36,000 bases of DNA from Neocallimastix lanati (nom. inval.) (GCA_016946835.1 JACVTC010000009.1:1405001-1441000); one strand, 5' to 3'. Counted from the first letter of the stretch, positions 1-12,805 are shown. The notes: generated by a model not told the origin, from the letters alone. Program-made: numbers and translations.

Positions 1-34
1 ATATAATTAATAATAAATAAATTAAATTAATCAG

Positions 35-1906
35 AATTAGCAAAAGCTGTTGTTAATGCAGGAGCATTACCTTTGCTTATTCTTTGTATTCAAGAACCCG
101 AGCTTTCATTAAGAAAAACAGCAATTTCTGCATTAAGTGACATTGCAAAGCATTCGACAGAAGTAATTAAAATCAATGCAAAAAAAAAAAAAAAAAATTC
201 TTTAATCAAAAATATATAATAGAAATTTAAAAAGTTTCTTTTCGAATCATTTATTAATAATTATATTAATGTTTTTTTTTTTTTTTTTCGTTTTTTGTTT
301 TTTTTCTTTTAAAAAAAAAAAAAAAATATTATTATTTCATAATAATAGCTTGCACATGAAGTTGTTGATGTTAATTCATTATACTTCTTAGCCCAATTAA
401 TACATGATTCTGATCCTAAATTACTTAGACAGGTTTGTTCCTGTCTCTGTCAAATAGCAAAGCATAATAAACTATTAGCAGAAAAAGTAGTTGAAAGAGA
501 TATTTTTCCAAGAGTACTTCATATTTTAAAAAATAAAGATGAATATGTTCGAAAGAATGCTGCCTCTCTTTTGTGTGAAATATCAAAACATTCTTCAGAA
601 GTATGATTTATTTATTTAAACTCATAAAAAATCATAAAATTTTAAAAAGTTAATTAAATATATAAATTATTGACCAATATCAATCATTATGATATTAAAT
701 TTAAAATATATATATATATATAATATTCTAATAATTTCATATTATTTCCTAATAAATAATATATAAATTTATTTATAAAATTAGTTAGCACAAATTATTG
801 TTAATGCTGGAGGTATACCAGCAATTATTGATTATATTGATAATTCTAAAGGATCTGCTAAACTTCCAGGTATTATGACATTAGGTTATATTAGTGTGTT
901 TTCTGATACTCTTGCATTTTCCGTTTTACTCTCAAAACCAACACCAGTATTAATGAATATATTGACTGATAATGATAAAAAAGATGAAAATACTTTGGTA
1001 AATATTTTGTATATTAAATATTATTATTTATTATTTATTATTTATTATTTTTACTATAAATTAATAATTATTTGTTACTTTGTTATTTTAAAAATAATTA
1101 TAATATATTTAAAAAAAAAAAAAAAATTATAATAATACTGAATAATAATGATAATAATAATAATATATGTATCTATTTACATAATAGTCCGCATGTATTT
1201 GGACGTTAGGTCAAATAGGAAGACACGGACCAGAACACACAAAAATATTAACTGATCATGGAGTATTACCAGTTTTAATGAGGCTTTTAAAACAATATTC
1301 CGAAAATGATGAAAAAATTGATATAAAAACAAAGGTAAGCTGAAGAATAATTTATTATTTAAATTAATAAAGCAAAGTATACATATATATATTATATATT
1401 TAAATATAAATAAAATAGTATTATCTATATTAATATATAATGGAATATTTATTTCATATTATACTTGAATTTAAATATTATAATTATATAATCAAATGAT
1501 TTAATTAAATTTTTTATAGTTAAATAAGACAATTAAATGGATCATAGAGAATACATTAGATTTAAAGAGTATAACACCATTGCTATCATTAAATACACCA
1601 TTATCAATACTAAAACCAACAATAGAACAAATAAAAAAGATTATTCCAAATGATGTCATGTTAAGAAGAGAGTTTGTTACCTCAGGATCACTGAAGATAT
1701 TACAAGAAATAGCTCAAAAATTCATTTCTAAAAATCCAGGCGATCCAACTTATCATTCATCAATGGCTGAAAATATAATGTTAATTAATAAATGTTATCC
1801 AGAAGAAATCATACAATATTATTCACCGGGTTACTCTGAAATATTACTTTCAAGGATGGAAAATAATCAACAACAATCATGTACCATAAATTCTCAATCA
1901 AATTAA
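35..1906 (+). CDS. SPAG6: SPAG6/PF16 axonemal central-apparatus protein (5' partial)
   Basis: Armadillo-repeat scaffold protein of the axonemal central pair (PF16 in Chlamydomonas), needed for flagellar motility. Five exons are visible: 35-162, 349-600, 785-997, 1188-1334 and 1520-1906, all with GT...AG introns in frame. They give about 374 residues against a family length near 510, so the N-terminal quarter lies upstream of the window; bases 1-34 are the end of an intron. Recognisable family blocks are ALSDIAKHS, VVERDIFPRVL, VNAGGIPAIID, LPGIMTLGY, TLGQIGRHGPEH, REFVTSGSLK and the near-invariant C-terminal CYPEEIIQYYSPGYSEILL. Exon-intron borders fall between armadillo repeats. The gene implies a flagellated stage, such as zoospores. 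Identity is very secure; exact borders are inferred. Confidence 0.95.
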
Positions 1907-1940
1907 TTATAAATATATATATAATTAATTTTTATATAAT

Positions 1941-2003
<63 letters not shown>

Positions 2004-2630
2004 CTTTTTCTTAATATTAATGATTTTGTTTTTTCAAAAATTAATTTTAAATATAAATTATAAATTATTACAGATATTATTAATTACATTTAGTGAGTTT
2101 TTATATTAATACATTTACCTTTAGATATGATTTATTTTGTCATTACTATTATCACTTTTAATAAAAAAAATAAAATAAAATATATAAATATAATTAATTT
2201 TAAAAGATTTTTAATTGATTTTATTTTGTTTGACAATTAAATTCTAAAAATGAAATGTTAAATGAGGATTAAATTTGAATTAACATATAATAAGAAATAA
2301 ATAATAAGAAATATTATTTATTATTTATTATTAAATTTAATTTTTTAATTATTACGAAGCAGTGAATAAATTTTTAAATAATATAATTTTTTCTTTTTTC
2401 TTTTTTCTTTTTTCTTTATTTTTTTTTTTTTTTTTTTTTTTTTTATGATTGTTCAATAAACTTTTAAAAAAAAAAAAATTTTTTTAATCAAAAAAAAATA
2501 TATTAAATTAAATCTTTAAATAATATTAATAGCTATACAATCAATTTTTTTAAATATAATTTTTGTAATATTTAAGAAAAATTTTATTTCTGATAAAAAT
2601 AAAAATTTTATATTAGTATATATTATTAAA
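1907..2630. other. intergenic spacer, low complexity
   Basis: Spacer between SPAG6 and the YRB2-like gene. It holds poly(A) near 1941-1971, a TA run to about 2000, poly(T) near 2419-2444 and a TTTTTTC-type repeat at 2390-2415. No ORF with protein-like composition is seen. The promoter of the downstream gene must lie here, but no specific element can be named. Confidence 0.7.
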
Positions 2631-2995
2631 ATGACTACTAGTGGTAATTTTTAAATTTCAATAATTATTAATGTAAATGTTAAAATTATAAATTATATAT
2701 TTATATTAATTATTTTTTATTTATTAATATGTATAATTTTTTGAATGCACTAAAATAGATAACAGTAAAAAAAGAGAAAGAGAATCAGAAAATGTAATCT
2801 TCATACTTTTTTATTTTTACTTTTTTTTTTATTATCTTCATAACTTTAATTTTTTTTATAAAATCTTAGTATATTAATATATAATAGAAATACTATTCAA
2901 TTTTATTAAGATTTTGAATAGTATTTCTATTATATATTAATGTTAATTAATAGAAAAATACTAATATATTTATATAATGTTTTGAACAATATGGT

Positions 2996-3026
<31 letters not shown>

Positions 3027-4385
3027 TAGAAAACTAAAAATATTGAAGATAATGAAAATGAAATTGAAAAATCAGTAGAAAATAAAGATGAAGCTTCAAA
3101 CGCCTCTGAAGATAAAAAAGTCGATGACAAAAATGAAATAGAACCAACTGCAAAGAAACCAAAGATTGATGAAACTGCTTCACCTCAAAAAAGAATCTTT
3201 GGTTCAGTATGTTGCTAAAAATTATAAATATATTATTTTATTAAAAAAAAAATAAAATAAAATAAAATAAAAAATAATAATAGTAATTATAATAATAATA
3301 ATTTTAAATATTTAATATAAAATCAATAATACATTAATAATTTAGTCAATAAATGTTTCATTATCATCATTTGCTTCATATTCAAAACCAAACAAAAGTA
3401 TTTTTGGAAGTTCACAAAATAATAGTTCTTCATTTGAATCATTATTAAAAAGTGAAGGAAAACAATTTGATAAAAATGAGGGAAAAGAAGAAAACAAAAA
3501 TTCCCAATTTAAGGAAACTGATAGTAAGTACTATTTAATATTCATGATATATTTTAAATTTCAAAATTTAATTCAATTAAATTTAATTCAGTGAATTTTA
3601 AAATTTTCTAAATTTTAAAATTATTATTGATTTTTAAAGTTTTATATTTTAATTAATAATTAAAACATAAAATAAATCTCTTTTTCATTATTATTATTTT
3701 TTTTTCTCATTTTATTTTTTTATTTTGATAAATGAATATTTAATGTTATTCATTATAATAAGCTAAAACTGGTGAAGAAGATGAAGAATGTATACATTCA
3801 GTTAGAGCTAAATTATATGAAGATGAGAATAATTCATGGAAAGAAAGAGGTATTGGTTTATTTAAAATCAATTGTAATAAGGAAAATAAATCAAAAGTTA
3901 GATTAGGTAAATGTTTCAATAATATACTATAATAATTTTTAATTAAGAGTGTAAATATTTTAAATTCAAAATTTAATACTATTGTTTTTTTTTTTTTTTT
4001 TTATTTATTACTAACATAAAAAATAAAAAAATATAAAAAAATAAAATAAAATAAAATAAAGTTATGAGAGCAGAAGGTATTTTAAGAGTTATTTTAAATG
4101 AAAGAATAATTCCAGGAATGAAATTCAGTATAATTCAAGATAAATATATTTCATTTGCTGCCATATCAGACTCTAAAACTATTAAGAAATACCTAGTAAA
4201 AGTAAATTTAATTAATAACTAGTATATAATAATTATTACATTTAAAAAAAAAAATACATATATATATATATATATTATAATACTGATTATATTCAACAAA
4301 TTTATTTATATAAATTTAGTGTGGTTCAACAATGAGCGCTAATGAACTATATCAAGCTTTAGTGAAAGCTATACCAAAAAATTAA
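2631..4385 (+). CDS. YRB2: YRB2/RanBP3-type Ran-binding protein
   Basis: Nuclear Ran-binding protein of the Yrb2/Hba1/RanBP3 family, a RanGTP-dependent cofactor of the CRM1 exportin. Seven exons (2631-2643, 2759-2793, 3030-3206, 3346-3523, 3763-3906, 4062-4201, 4320-4385) join in frame to 250 residues. The N-terminal half is charged, with a basic KKRERE near residue 10, AKKPKID near 57 and two FG-type IFGS motifs at about 72-75 and 94-97. The Ran-binding domain fills about 137-250, with GEEDEECIHSVRAKLY, WKERGIGLFKIN, VMRAEGILRVILNE and a C-terminal ELYQALVKAIPK, all as in yeast Yrb2. The first exon is only 13 nt (ATGACTACTAGTG); its ATG is the only plausible start before the KKRERE exon. Nup50 is the nearest alternative, but Yrb2 fits better. 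Confidence 0.9.
2873..2941. repeat. perfect 28-bp inverted repeat, 13-nt loop, in an intron
   Basis: Arms 2873-2900 and 2914-2941 are exact reverse complements around a 13-nt loop. The structure sits in the second intron (2794-3029) of the YRB2-like gene. It could form a cruciform in DNA or a long hairpin in the pre-mRNA. It may be a short palindromic mobile element; no flanking duplication is evident. Confidence 0.85.
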
Positions 4386-5681
4386 AATTAAGTTTATTTT
4401 TATTTCAAAATAAATATTGAAAAAGACATAATTAATAAATAATTATATAATTTATTTAATAATTTTCAAATTAAGAAATAATCTATTATATTTACTAATA
4501 ATTAAATATAAAGTAAAATTAGATATATTAATAAAAACTCTTATAATATTATATTAATATAAAAAATATTTAATTTTTTTTTTTAAAGGTTAATTAAAAA
4601 TAAAGCAAATCAAAACATACATAAATAAATTTATACATATTTTAAATAATTAAAATAATGATTTTTAATATTTATTTATTTATTTATTTATTTTATTCGC
4701 TTACTTATTTAATAAATAAATATGATATAATATATATATGTTTATTTCCTATATATCAATAACCAATTTTTAAATATAAATCATAAATTTTTTATATTTT
4801 ATATTTTATACTTTTTTTGATTTTTTTTTTTTTATAACTATCCAATTTTATTATGATTATTATTATTTCGTATATTCCATATTGATGGAATAAATTATTC
4901 TTTCTTAAAATTAAATTATTATAATATAATAAACCTATTAATACAGAAACTTTAAAAAAAAAAAAAAAAAAAAATTAATATATATATATATTTGAAATTA
5001 AAATAATAATCTTCTTTTTTTTTTTTTTTTTTTTTTACCCCTCTTATTATATTATACCCTTTATAATTTATTATTATTTATATCTTTTGTTTCAATTTTT
5101 TTATAATTATTAAATTATTACTTCTCGTTAATTAATTCATTCTTCTCTTTTCAAAACTCTGAATTTTTCTCTTTCTTTTTTTTTCAAAAAATATATATAT
5201 ATATAATATTAATTTTATCATTGTTAGATTGATAAAAAAAATTATTTAATAAAATCATATAAAAAATATATATATTTTTTTTTTAATATTTTGATGTAAT
5301 GGGGAATAACAAAGTGACCATCATATAATATATTCTCATAATCAAGTCCTTATTAATGCCATATATTTTATTTTATTCTTTTTAAATACTCATAAATCTA
5401 TGTAATTTAAATAAATGTAATTACCTTTTAAAATAAATATATTATAAACAAACTTTTTAATAAATTTTATATTAATTTTTAAATAAATTATTATTTTTAA
5501 AAAATTTTTTTATTATTTTATTTTTTTTTTTTTATTTTTACTTTTATTTTTATAACGATAAATATTATATAAACTATTCTTTTTATATAATTCATTTAAT
5601 TTATTTTAATTTTAACTAATTTTTTTTTTTCTTTTCTCAATTTTTTTTCATTAAAAAAAAAAAAAAAAAAAGATTTTATAT
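4386..5681. other. convergent intergenic spacer
   Basis: This AT-rich stretch lies between the 3' ends of the YRB2-like gene (+) and the eIF5-mimic gene (-), so it should contain both 3' UTRs and termination regions. It has poly(A) at about 4953-4973, poly(T) near 5016-5036 and TA runs. No coding exon was found on either strand. Confidence 0.65.
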
Positions 5682-8282
5682 TTATTCATCATCTTCAGAA
5701 TCATCTTCATCAGCAGTTTTTAACCATTCTATATTATTTATACATTATATTATTATTATTATAAATTATTATTAAATTATATTATTTGTGAATTATTTAC
5801 TAAAATTAATAAAATATATATATATATTATATCTTCCTTACCAATAAATGGAGCCATTTGTTTAGTAAATACAGCCTTTCCGCTTGGTAACATAGCCTTT
5901 TCAGACCAATATAAAATAGCAGCTTCTGATAAAACATCACCTTGGTATAAGCAGTAAATAGCATGACGAAAATGTTTCATTAATTTAACATCTTCATAAC
6001 AACTTTTTTGAACCTTACAAAGTAAATTAATTTCAGTTTTTGGAGAAGTTGTAAAAACTTCTAAAATTGGACTCCAATACTGTTTTTATTAAAATCAATT
6101 ATATTCAAAATTTAAAATATTTTTTTTAATTTTTAATTTAATACTCTATTTTTTTTTTTTTTTTTAATATACAAAATAATATACTGCAATAACTTACTTC
6201 TAATTGACGCTTTATATTAGCTTCCATCTGATCTGGTTTGTTACCAAAATCAATAGAATCCCATATACATTTAACAATATCAGATTCTGTCCATCCTTTA
6301 TTAGCAACCATTTGATTCTTAAGATAGGCAACAATCTTTATTTTAAAAGGTTATAAAAAAATGTATATATATATTTATATATGAAAGATTATTATATTAA
6401 CATTTAAAGTATTAATTTATTATTAATAAATCAATTTCATATTGTATTTAAAATATTGAATATTTAAAATCTTGAAAAAAAAAATATATATATATTTATT
6501 TATTTATTTATTTATTATATAATGAAAAAAAAATTCTTTTAGTTAGATAATACTCACATCTTGTGGTTTTTCTTCATCTTCATACATAGTATTTAAAGTC
6601 TTTATAGTTAACTTTTTAGCATCATCAGAAAGCTTATTTTTATGAATATCAACAATTTGTTGAAGACCTTCAGCAATAAAATGACGAGATAAATACTCAT
6701 CACTTCTTTTATTTTGTGGGAAGAAAAGTAATAAATTACCATCAAGCTTAGCTTTCTTTAAACTATGTGCTGTTTTAATAAATTTTTATTTATAAAGGAT
6801 GAATTAATATATATTCAATAAAAACATATTGTAAATATTTTTTATATAAACTACATTTTATAACTTTAAGTTTCATTAATAAAGGAAAGTTTATATTAAA
6901 AATAAATAAATAAATAAATAAAAGAAAAAAAGAAATATTACTTACTGAAATGTTCAATTGATTGTTCTTGAAGATAAACTTTAAAAACTTGAGTTATAAA
7001 ACGAAGTGATGCACCCTCTTTAACTAAATAATCTTTATTTAAACATGAAAGAACACTAAGTGGAAGTAATTGAGAAGCACAAGCAATACCAATAAAAGTT
7101 TCTAACTTTAAATTCTGAAGTTCAGTCCAATTATTAATATGTTGTAAGATATGTAGTAAACTATTTTCCATAGCTCTTTCAAGATACTTTTTTTATAACG
7201 TAACAATTTAAATAAAAATTAAATATTATTAAACAATATTGATAAAATAATAATAAATAATAATAATAATAATAATAATAATTTTATTAAAGATCTTATA
7301 GATCATTTCATTATTTTTTTTTTAATTTATGTTTATTTATTTATTTTATTATCATTTTATATAAAATACCTTAAGACGACGTTTTAATTTTTCAAAAACT
7401 TCAACATGCTTTCTAACAGTTTCTGGTTTTTCATCAGTTTCAAAAAGACACATTGGATTTAATCCATCTTCAGTAAGAATACCTCCTGGAACTGTATATA
7501 ACATTTTTTTTTTTTTTTTTTTTTATTATTTAAATATAAATAAATAAAATAAATGTATTATTATTTATTTAACATTCCTCATTCATTTATTTCTACAATA
7601 GTTTTATTTTATTCTCTAATATATCAATATTAATAATTTTAGGTAATAAATATTGACTGATTGTTATTATTTATATTATTTACCTAATTGACCACCAATT
7701 ATTAAAAGTTCGCATAATGTTTCTGAATATCTTTTAAAGTCAAGGTTATTAGATTGTTCTTTAATAATTTTTAAATATTGGTCGAAATCACCTTTAATAC
7801 TATCTCCTGCCTCAATAATTGGGCTTAATAAACTATTTTGGAAGGAACCTGGATCGTGTTTAACAACTTTAGCGGCCTAAAGCATTTATAATCAATTATT
7901 TATATAAATTACCAAAATATTTTTATATATTATAATAAAAAAAACATATTGTCAAAATAAATTATATATAAATAAATATATTATTTATTGGTTAAATTAT
8001 TGTGTAAAATGTCTATATATACAAAATTGTTGCTTTTAGTATATTTATTTAAATTTTTTTTTTTAATTTTATTCTTTTCAATAATTCTTTTTTTATTTTT
8101 TTAATTTTTATTTTATTCTTACAATATTCGTTTAACAACTGTATATTATTTATTTTAATCTTTACTTTTTTTTTTTTGATATTTTCTATTATTTATTTAC
8201 TAAAAGTAAATAACTATACCTTTCTTTGTTTATTCTTTACTCCTTGTAAAGCTGGTTTTTGTGATTGTGCTGCTGAGCTCAT
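5682..8282 (-). CDS. BZW: eIF5-mimic protein (BZW/5MP family)
   Basis: Cytoplasmic W2/HEAT-domain protein that resembles the C-terminus of eIF5. In animals it competes with eIF5 for eIF2 and raises the stringency of start-codon choice. Eight exons on the minus strand (8220-8282, 7684-7876, 7370-7491, 6946-7186, 6558-6769, 6198-6335, 5842-6079, 5682-5728) join in frame to 417 residues, matching the ~420 of animal BZW1/2. Family marks are the basic start MSSAAQSQKPALQGVKNKQRK, FDQYLK...YSETLCELLIIGGQL, LVKEGAS near 180 and EAAILYW near 380. The C-terminal acidic-aromatic tail EWLKTADEDDSEDDE is the eIF2-beta/eIF1-binding box. The ATG at 8280-8282 gives the expected N-terminus. The last exon is 47 nt. 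Identity is secure; function is by homology. Confidence 0.93.
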
Positions 8283-9736
8283 AAATAATAATTTTAATTA
8301 CAATATATTACTTCTTTTTAAAGAAAAAAAAAAAGAAAAAAAAAAATATTAATTATAGTCTATTTTTATTATTTATTATTATTATTATAACTATTATTAT
8401 TATTAAAATAAATTATTATTTAATTTTTTATATAAATAAATATTAATAATAATAATAATAATCAACTTTTTTTTTATTTATTCAAATAATATCTAATATA
8501 TTTACAATAATATTGAACATATATTAGCTACATAGAGTATATAATAAAAATAGATATTAAATTATAATTAAATGTATTAAACAATAATTATTAAATAAAT
8601 TTTTTTTTAATATATTTAAATCTATTTATAATTTAAATTTATAATTATTAAAAGATATTAAATTTTTCATTATTAAAAAGTATAAATTTAATAGTAATAT
8701 ATACTAGCTAGTTTATATTGAATTTATCATATTTATTATATAAATAGAAAAATCATCCATCCATTCTAATAATTTAATCATAAAGAAAAATAAATAAATA
8801 ATTAATAAGTTTAATAAATATGTTTTAAATAATAAATATTAAATAATAATTAATAAAGAATAAGTAAAAAAAAAAAAAAAAGTATAAAAAATATAGATAA
8901 CAATTTTAATATATATAATTTATATTATTTATAAATAAAATTATTAATAAAAGATGTAAATTATCATTTGAACTTTTAAATTATCAAAATCTGATTTAAT
9001 ATTCAAAAATATAACAAATTTCATTAACCGCAAAAATATGTTTTAAAAAAAAAAAAAGTTATAAATAGAAATGTATTATATTTATACTTTTTGTTTTTTG
9101 TTTTTTTTTTTTTTTTGAAGCTTTATTTACTTTAAATTTAAAATACATTAATAATATTAATATTAGTAGTCTTTTTTTTTTATTATTATAAATATTTGTT
9201 AATAAGGCAGTTAAATAATTATCTTACATAGTAAAATTACTCTCTAAAGTTAAGATTATCATAAAATGTCTTTATGATAGCATTTTATGATCAAAATAAA
9301 TTAAAAAAAAAATTATATAAATATTTAATTATACTATTGAAATAATTCTGTAATTAACACCACCATAATAATTTTAATTAATAAAATAAATTTAGTTCCT
9401 AACATTTTATGTACAATTTACTACATACCGTTACTACAATAAATTCCATATTTTTATTACATAAAAAAAAATTTATTATTATTATTATTATTATCATTTA
9501 TTATTTATTATTATTATTTATTATTATTTATTACTATTTATTATTTATTTATTATTATTTATTATTTATTTATTACTATTTATTATTTATTTATTATTTA
9601 TTTATTATTTATTTATTATTTATTTATTATTTATTTATTATTTATTATTTTTTTTTATTTAATATAATTAACTTTTTTTTTTACTAAATTAATTAATTTT
9701 TTATTTTTACTAAAATAGTTTTTTTTTGTTGAATAA
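8283..9736. other. intergenic, low complexity
   Basis: Upstream of the eIF5-mimic gene. It is AT-rich with scattered poly(A)/poly(T), and no exon was recognised. The promoter of the minus-strand gene should lie at its left end, but no motif can be named. The right end holds an ATT/TTTATTA repeat. Confidence 0.6.
9474..9650. repeat. ATT / TTATTTATTA degenerate microsatellite
   Basis: A tract of ATT triplets that turns into TTTATTATTTA-type units. It is open in one frame as an Ile/Tyr/Leu-rich peptide, but composition shows this is repeat, not a gene. Confidence 0.85.
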
Positions 9737-9763
9737 ATGCCAATCAACATCAGTAAGAAAAAA
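9737..9763 (+). pseudogene. possible orphan first exon, RPS3-like N-terminus
   Basis: ATG CCA ATC AAC ATC AGT AAG AAA AAA is followed by a good donor, GTATGTTT, at 9764. The peptide MPINISKKK resembles the start of ribosomal protein uS3 (RPS3), whose N-terminus reads like M-x-x-x-ISKKRKFV. The island is less AT-rich than its surroundings. No continuing exon (a KFVADG-like sequence) is seen downstream, where a TATTT array starts within ~140 nt. It may be a stranded 5' exon cut off by repeat growth or rearrangement, or a chance match; nine residues are too few to decide. Confidence 0.25.
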
Positions 9764-9898
9764 GTATGTTTTTAAAACAATCTTAAATTTAATATAATTT
9801 TAATAATAATAAATGGATAACTATTAAAATATTTTAATTAATAAATTGAATATACAATGTGGAAATGTTAATGTTGATTAATTAACCTATTTAGTTTT

Positions 9899-10615
9899 TA
9901 TTTTATTTTATTTTATTTTATTTTTTCAATCTGTACTTCATATTTATATTTCTACTATTTATTTTATTTTATTCATTCTGTACTTTATATTTATATTTCT
10001 ACTATTTATTTTATTTTATTCATTCTGTACTTTATATTTATATTTCTACTATTTATTTTATTTTATTCATTCTGTACTTTAATTATATTCGTATTTTACT
10101 ATTTATTTTACTATTTATTTTATTTTATTTTATTTTATTTTTATTAATACTTTATTCTTTTATATTACTTCATTATTTATTTTATTTTATTTTATTTTAT
10201 TTTATTTTATTTTATTTTATTTTATTTTATTTTACTTTATTTTATTTTATTTTATTTTATTCAATCTGTACTCTATATTCATATTCTACTATTTATTTTA
10301 TTTTATTTTATTTTATTTTATTTTATTCAATCTGTACTCTATATTCATATTCTACTATTTATTTTATTTTATTTTATTTTATTTTATTTTATTTTATTTT
10401 ATTTTATTTTATTTTATTTTATTTTATTTTATTTTATTTTATTTTATTTTATTTTATTTTATTTTATTTTATTTTATTTTATTTTATTTTATTTTATTCT
10501 ATTTTATTTTATTTTATTTTATTTTATTTTATTTTATTTTATTTTATTTTATTTTATTTTATTCTATTTTATTTTATTTTATTCTATTTTATTTTATTTT
10601 ATTCTATTTTATTTA
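9899..10615. repeat. TATTT pentanucleotide array 1 with punctuating units
   Basis: Long (TTTTA)n tract. At its left end it is interrupted by a ~47-bp higher-order unit containing TTCTGTACTTTATATTTATA and TCTACTATTTATT, repeated about three times at 9925-10080. Variants with CAATCTGTACTCTATATTCA occur near 10261 and 10328. The core at 10350-10500 is nearly pure TTTTA, and the end carries TTCTA variants. Confidence 0.95.
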
Positions 10616-10643
10616 TCCATTTATTTGTGAATGAAGCAGTTTA

Positions 10644-10645
<2 letters not shown>

Positions 10646-10690
<45 letters not shown>
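10646..10690. repeat. poly(A) tract, 45 nt, followed by GAGAGAGAGG
   Basis: Uninterrupted A run just after the TATTT array and the motif GTGAATGAAGCAGTTTAATA. It could be the 3' tail of an inserted retro-copy, but no coding remnant is visible before it. Confidence 0.9.
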
Positions 10691-10693
<3 letters not shown>

Positions 10694-12390
10694 AGAGAGG
10701 AACCAGTTATCCTTTCAAATAATATATAAAAAATATAAAAAAGTTCGTTTTTGATTTTTCTTTTTTTTAATTTTGTTAATTACTATTTTATATTTATTAT
10801 TTAATTATTTAATTAGAAATCTTTAATCAATATTTATAAAAAACGATAAAAAAATTAAATCTGTATTTTGTATTGTTTTAAAAAACGTTTTAATTATTAT
10901 ACACAATTTAATTTAATTTAATTAAATTTTAATTGATTGTTATTATATAATTTATTTATTTATTTATATTTATTTATTTATTTAATGAAAAAGATAATAT
11001 TTATTTTAATATAAAATAAAAAAAAAATATATATATATATATTAATTTTAATGTTAATATTATATTAATAACAATAATAAAGCTTACCAAATTTTTATAT
11101 AAGTATGAATACTTTCAATAGCAAATTTATATATTTTGAATATTGGTTTATAAAATTTATTTTTTATAATGTATTAAATATTAATAAATTCAATATAATT
11201 TATAAATTAATTTTACATTTTTTTGAGTCTCTTATATAATTTAAATTTTTTCTTTTTTTTTTTTTTTTCTTTTCTCTTAATTATACTACTTATAAAAGTA
11301 TTATTTTCTAGAGTAATATCAATTTCTAATGGTTTTATGAATGATCATGTTTTGTTTTTTGATGTGTTATATAATCTAATTTTAATAAAAATCTCATATG
11401 TCATATCTCAACAAAGCTCAATTATTATTTTGCATAAAATTTATAAAATTAATATTATAATTATTATAAAATATTTTAAATTCATTTACATATATGAATA
11501 TATAATTAATTATTATATAAATGCATTATATACGTTATAAAAGGTACAAATTAATAAATAATTTTTATTCTAAAAAAAAAAAAAAAAAAAAAATTAGAAT
11601 TGTCAATTTTAAATATGAAAAACCATTTATTGTAATTAATTTATATTGTTATAATATGTATAGGAGTAATAAATGATACACTACTATGTCTCCAACAGTC
11701 CATTTAATTGACTATAAATTAGGGTTAGGTTATATATTTTATCTCTATAAAATCAATCATTTAAGAAATTTTATTTAAAACTATATATAAAATAAAAATA
11801 AAAATATCGAAATTTAATATTTAAAATATAATGAAAAGAATAAAAATAAAAATATTATTATATTTCATTTTCAACTACCTGTCTTTAATTAAATCATTAC
11901 AATGAATTTCACTTTTTTAAATAAATATTTAACCAACATTAATTAAAAGATATTATATTTTTTAAAAAAAATAAATATATGAAAATTCCTTTTTTTTTTT
12001 TTTTTTTTTTATCATTATTATAATTTTAAAGTCAAAGGTAACTCTCCAAAATTTTCTAATTCTCCATGATTATTAAATTAAATATAACAATTTTCTAGCT
12101 TATATATATGTTCATTATTTCTTATTTTATTATTAAAAATTTTCAAAGACATTTCAATTTAATAATTATTTAATGAAAATATTTAAAAAGCTTATTTTAT
12201 TTATATACTGTTGTGATACCTTGTTTTTAAATTTTATTATTATAAAGTGTATAATATTTATTTATATTTATATTTAATTTTATTTTATTATATTTTTATT
12301 ATAGTTTTATTATATTTTATAATTTCGAAATGTTTTTTTTTTTTATTTAATATTTATTTGATTATAAAAATAATTTTATATTTAAAAATA
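10691..12390. other. intergenic, no gene seen
   Basis: AT-rich sequence with poly(T) at 11253-11268 and 11991-12010 and poly(A) at 11572-11593. A 105-codon open frame at 11223-11540 is Ile/Phe/Tyr-rich, as expected of random AT-rich DNA, with no motif. No RNA gene was recognised. Confidence 0.6.
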
Positions 12391-12400
12391 TAATTGTATG
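12391..12400. repeat. left 10-bp direct repeat (candidate target-site duplication)
   Basis: TAATTGTATG occurs here and again at 15746-15755, immediately outside sequences that begin GGG... and end ...TCC. A 9-11 bp target duplication is typical of Mutator-like elements. Confidence 0.6.
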
Positions 12401-12423
12401 GGGTATTTCGCCAGGGGAGTGTG

Positions 12424-12466
12424 CATTTCGAAAATTTTTATTACATAAATTTGTATTTTGTTGTAT
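12424..12466 (+). repeat. left arm of perfect 43-bp inverted repeat
   Basis: Exact reverse complement of 15421-15463. The arms lie 3 kb apart and start CATTTCG. A match this long cannot be a chance effect of base composition, and it supports the mobile-element call. Confidence 0.93.
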
Positions 12467-12805
12467 GGCTTAAATATTTTTAATTTTAAGCCACTTAATT
12501 TTATTAAAAATTTAATGAATAATTATTAATTAATTAAATAAATAAAATTACAATTTTCAAAAATTTTCAAACACGTAATCTTACGTGGGGCGTATATCTA
12601 ATTGTATCATAATTTTGTGGCTTTTTTCTACAATTTTTAAAAAGCCATATATTCACAATATGGCGTGAATAATAAATGTGGTGATATTTTATGACGAAAA
12701 TTTATAAGCCACCAAGAATTTGGCGAAATTCAACTGGACGAAATTCAACTTTTGGCGAAATACAACACTTCAATAAATAATAATTAGGTTAGGTATTTCT
12801 ATTTA

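Noticed and set aside
11223-11540. 105-codon plus-strand ORF
   Set aside because: Ile/Tyr/Phe/Asn composition expected of random AT-rich DNA, no motif, no splice partner.
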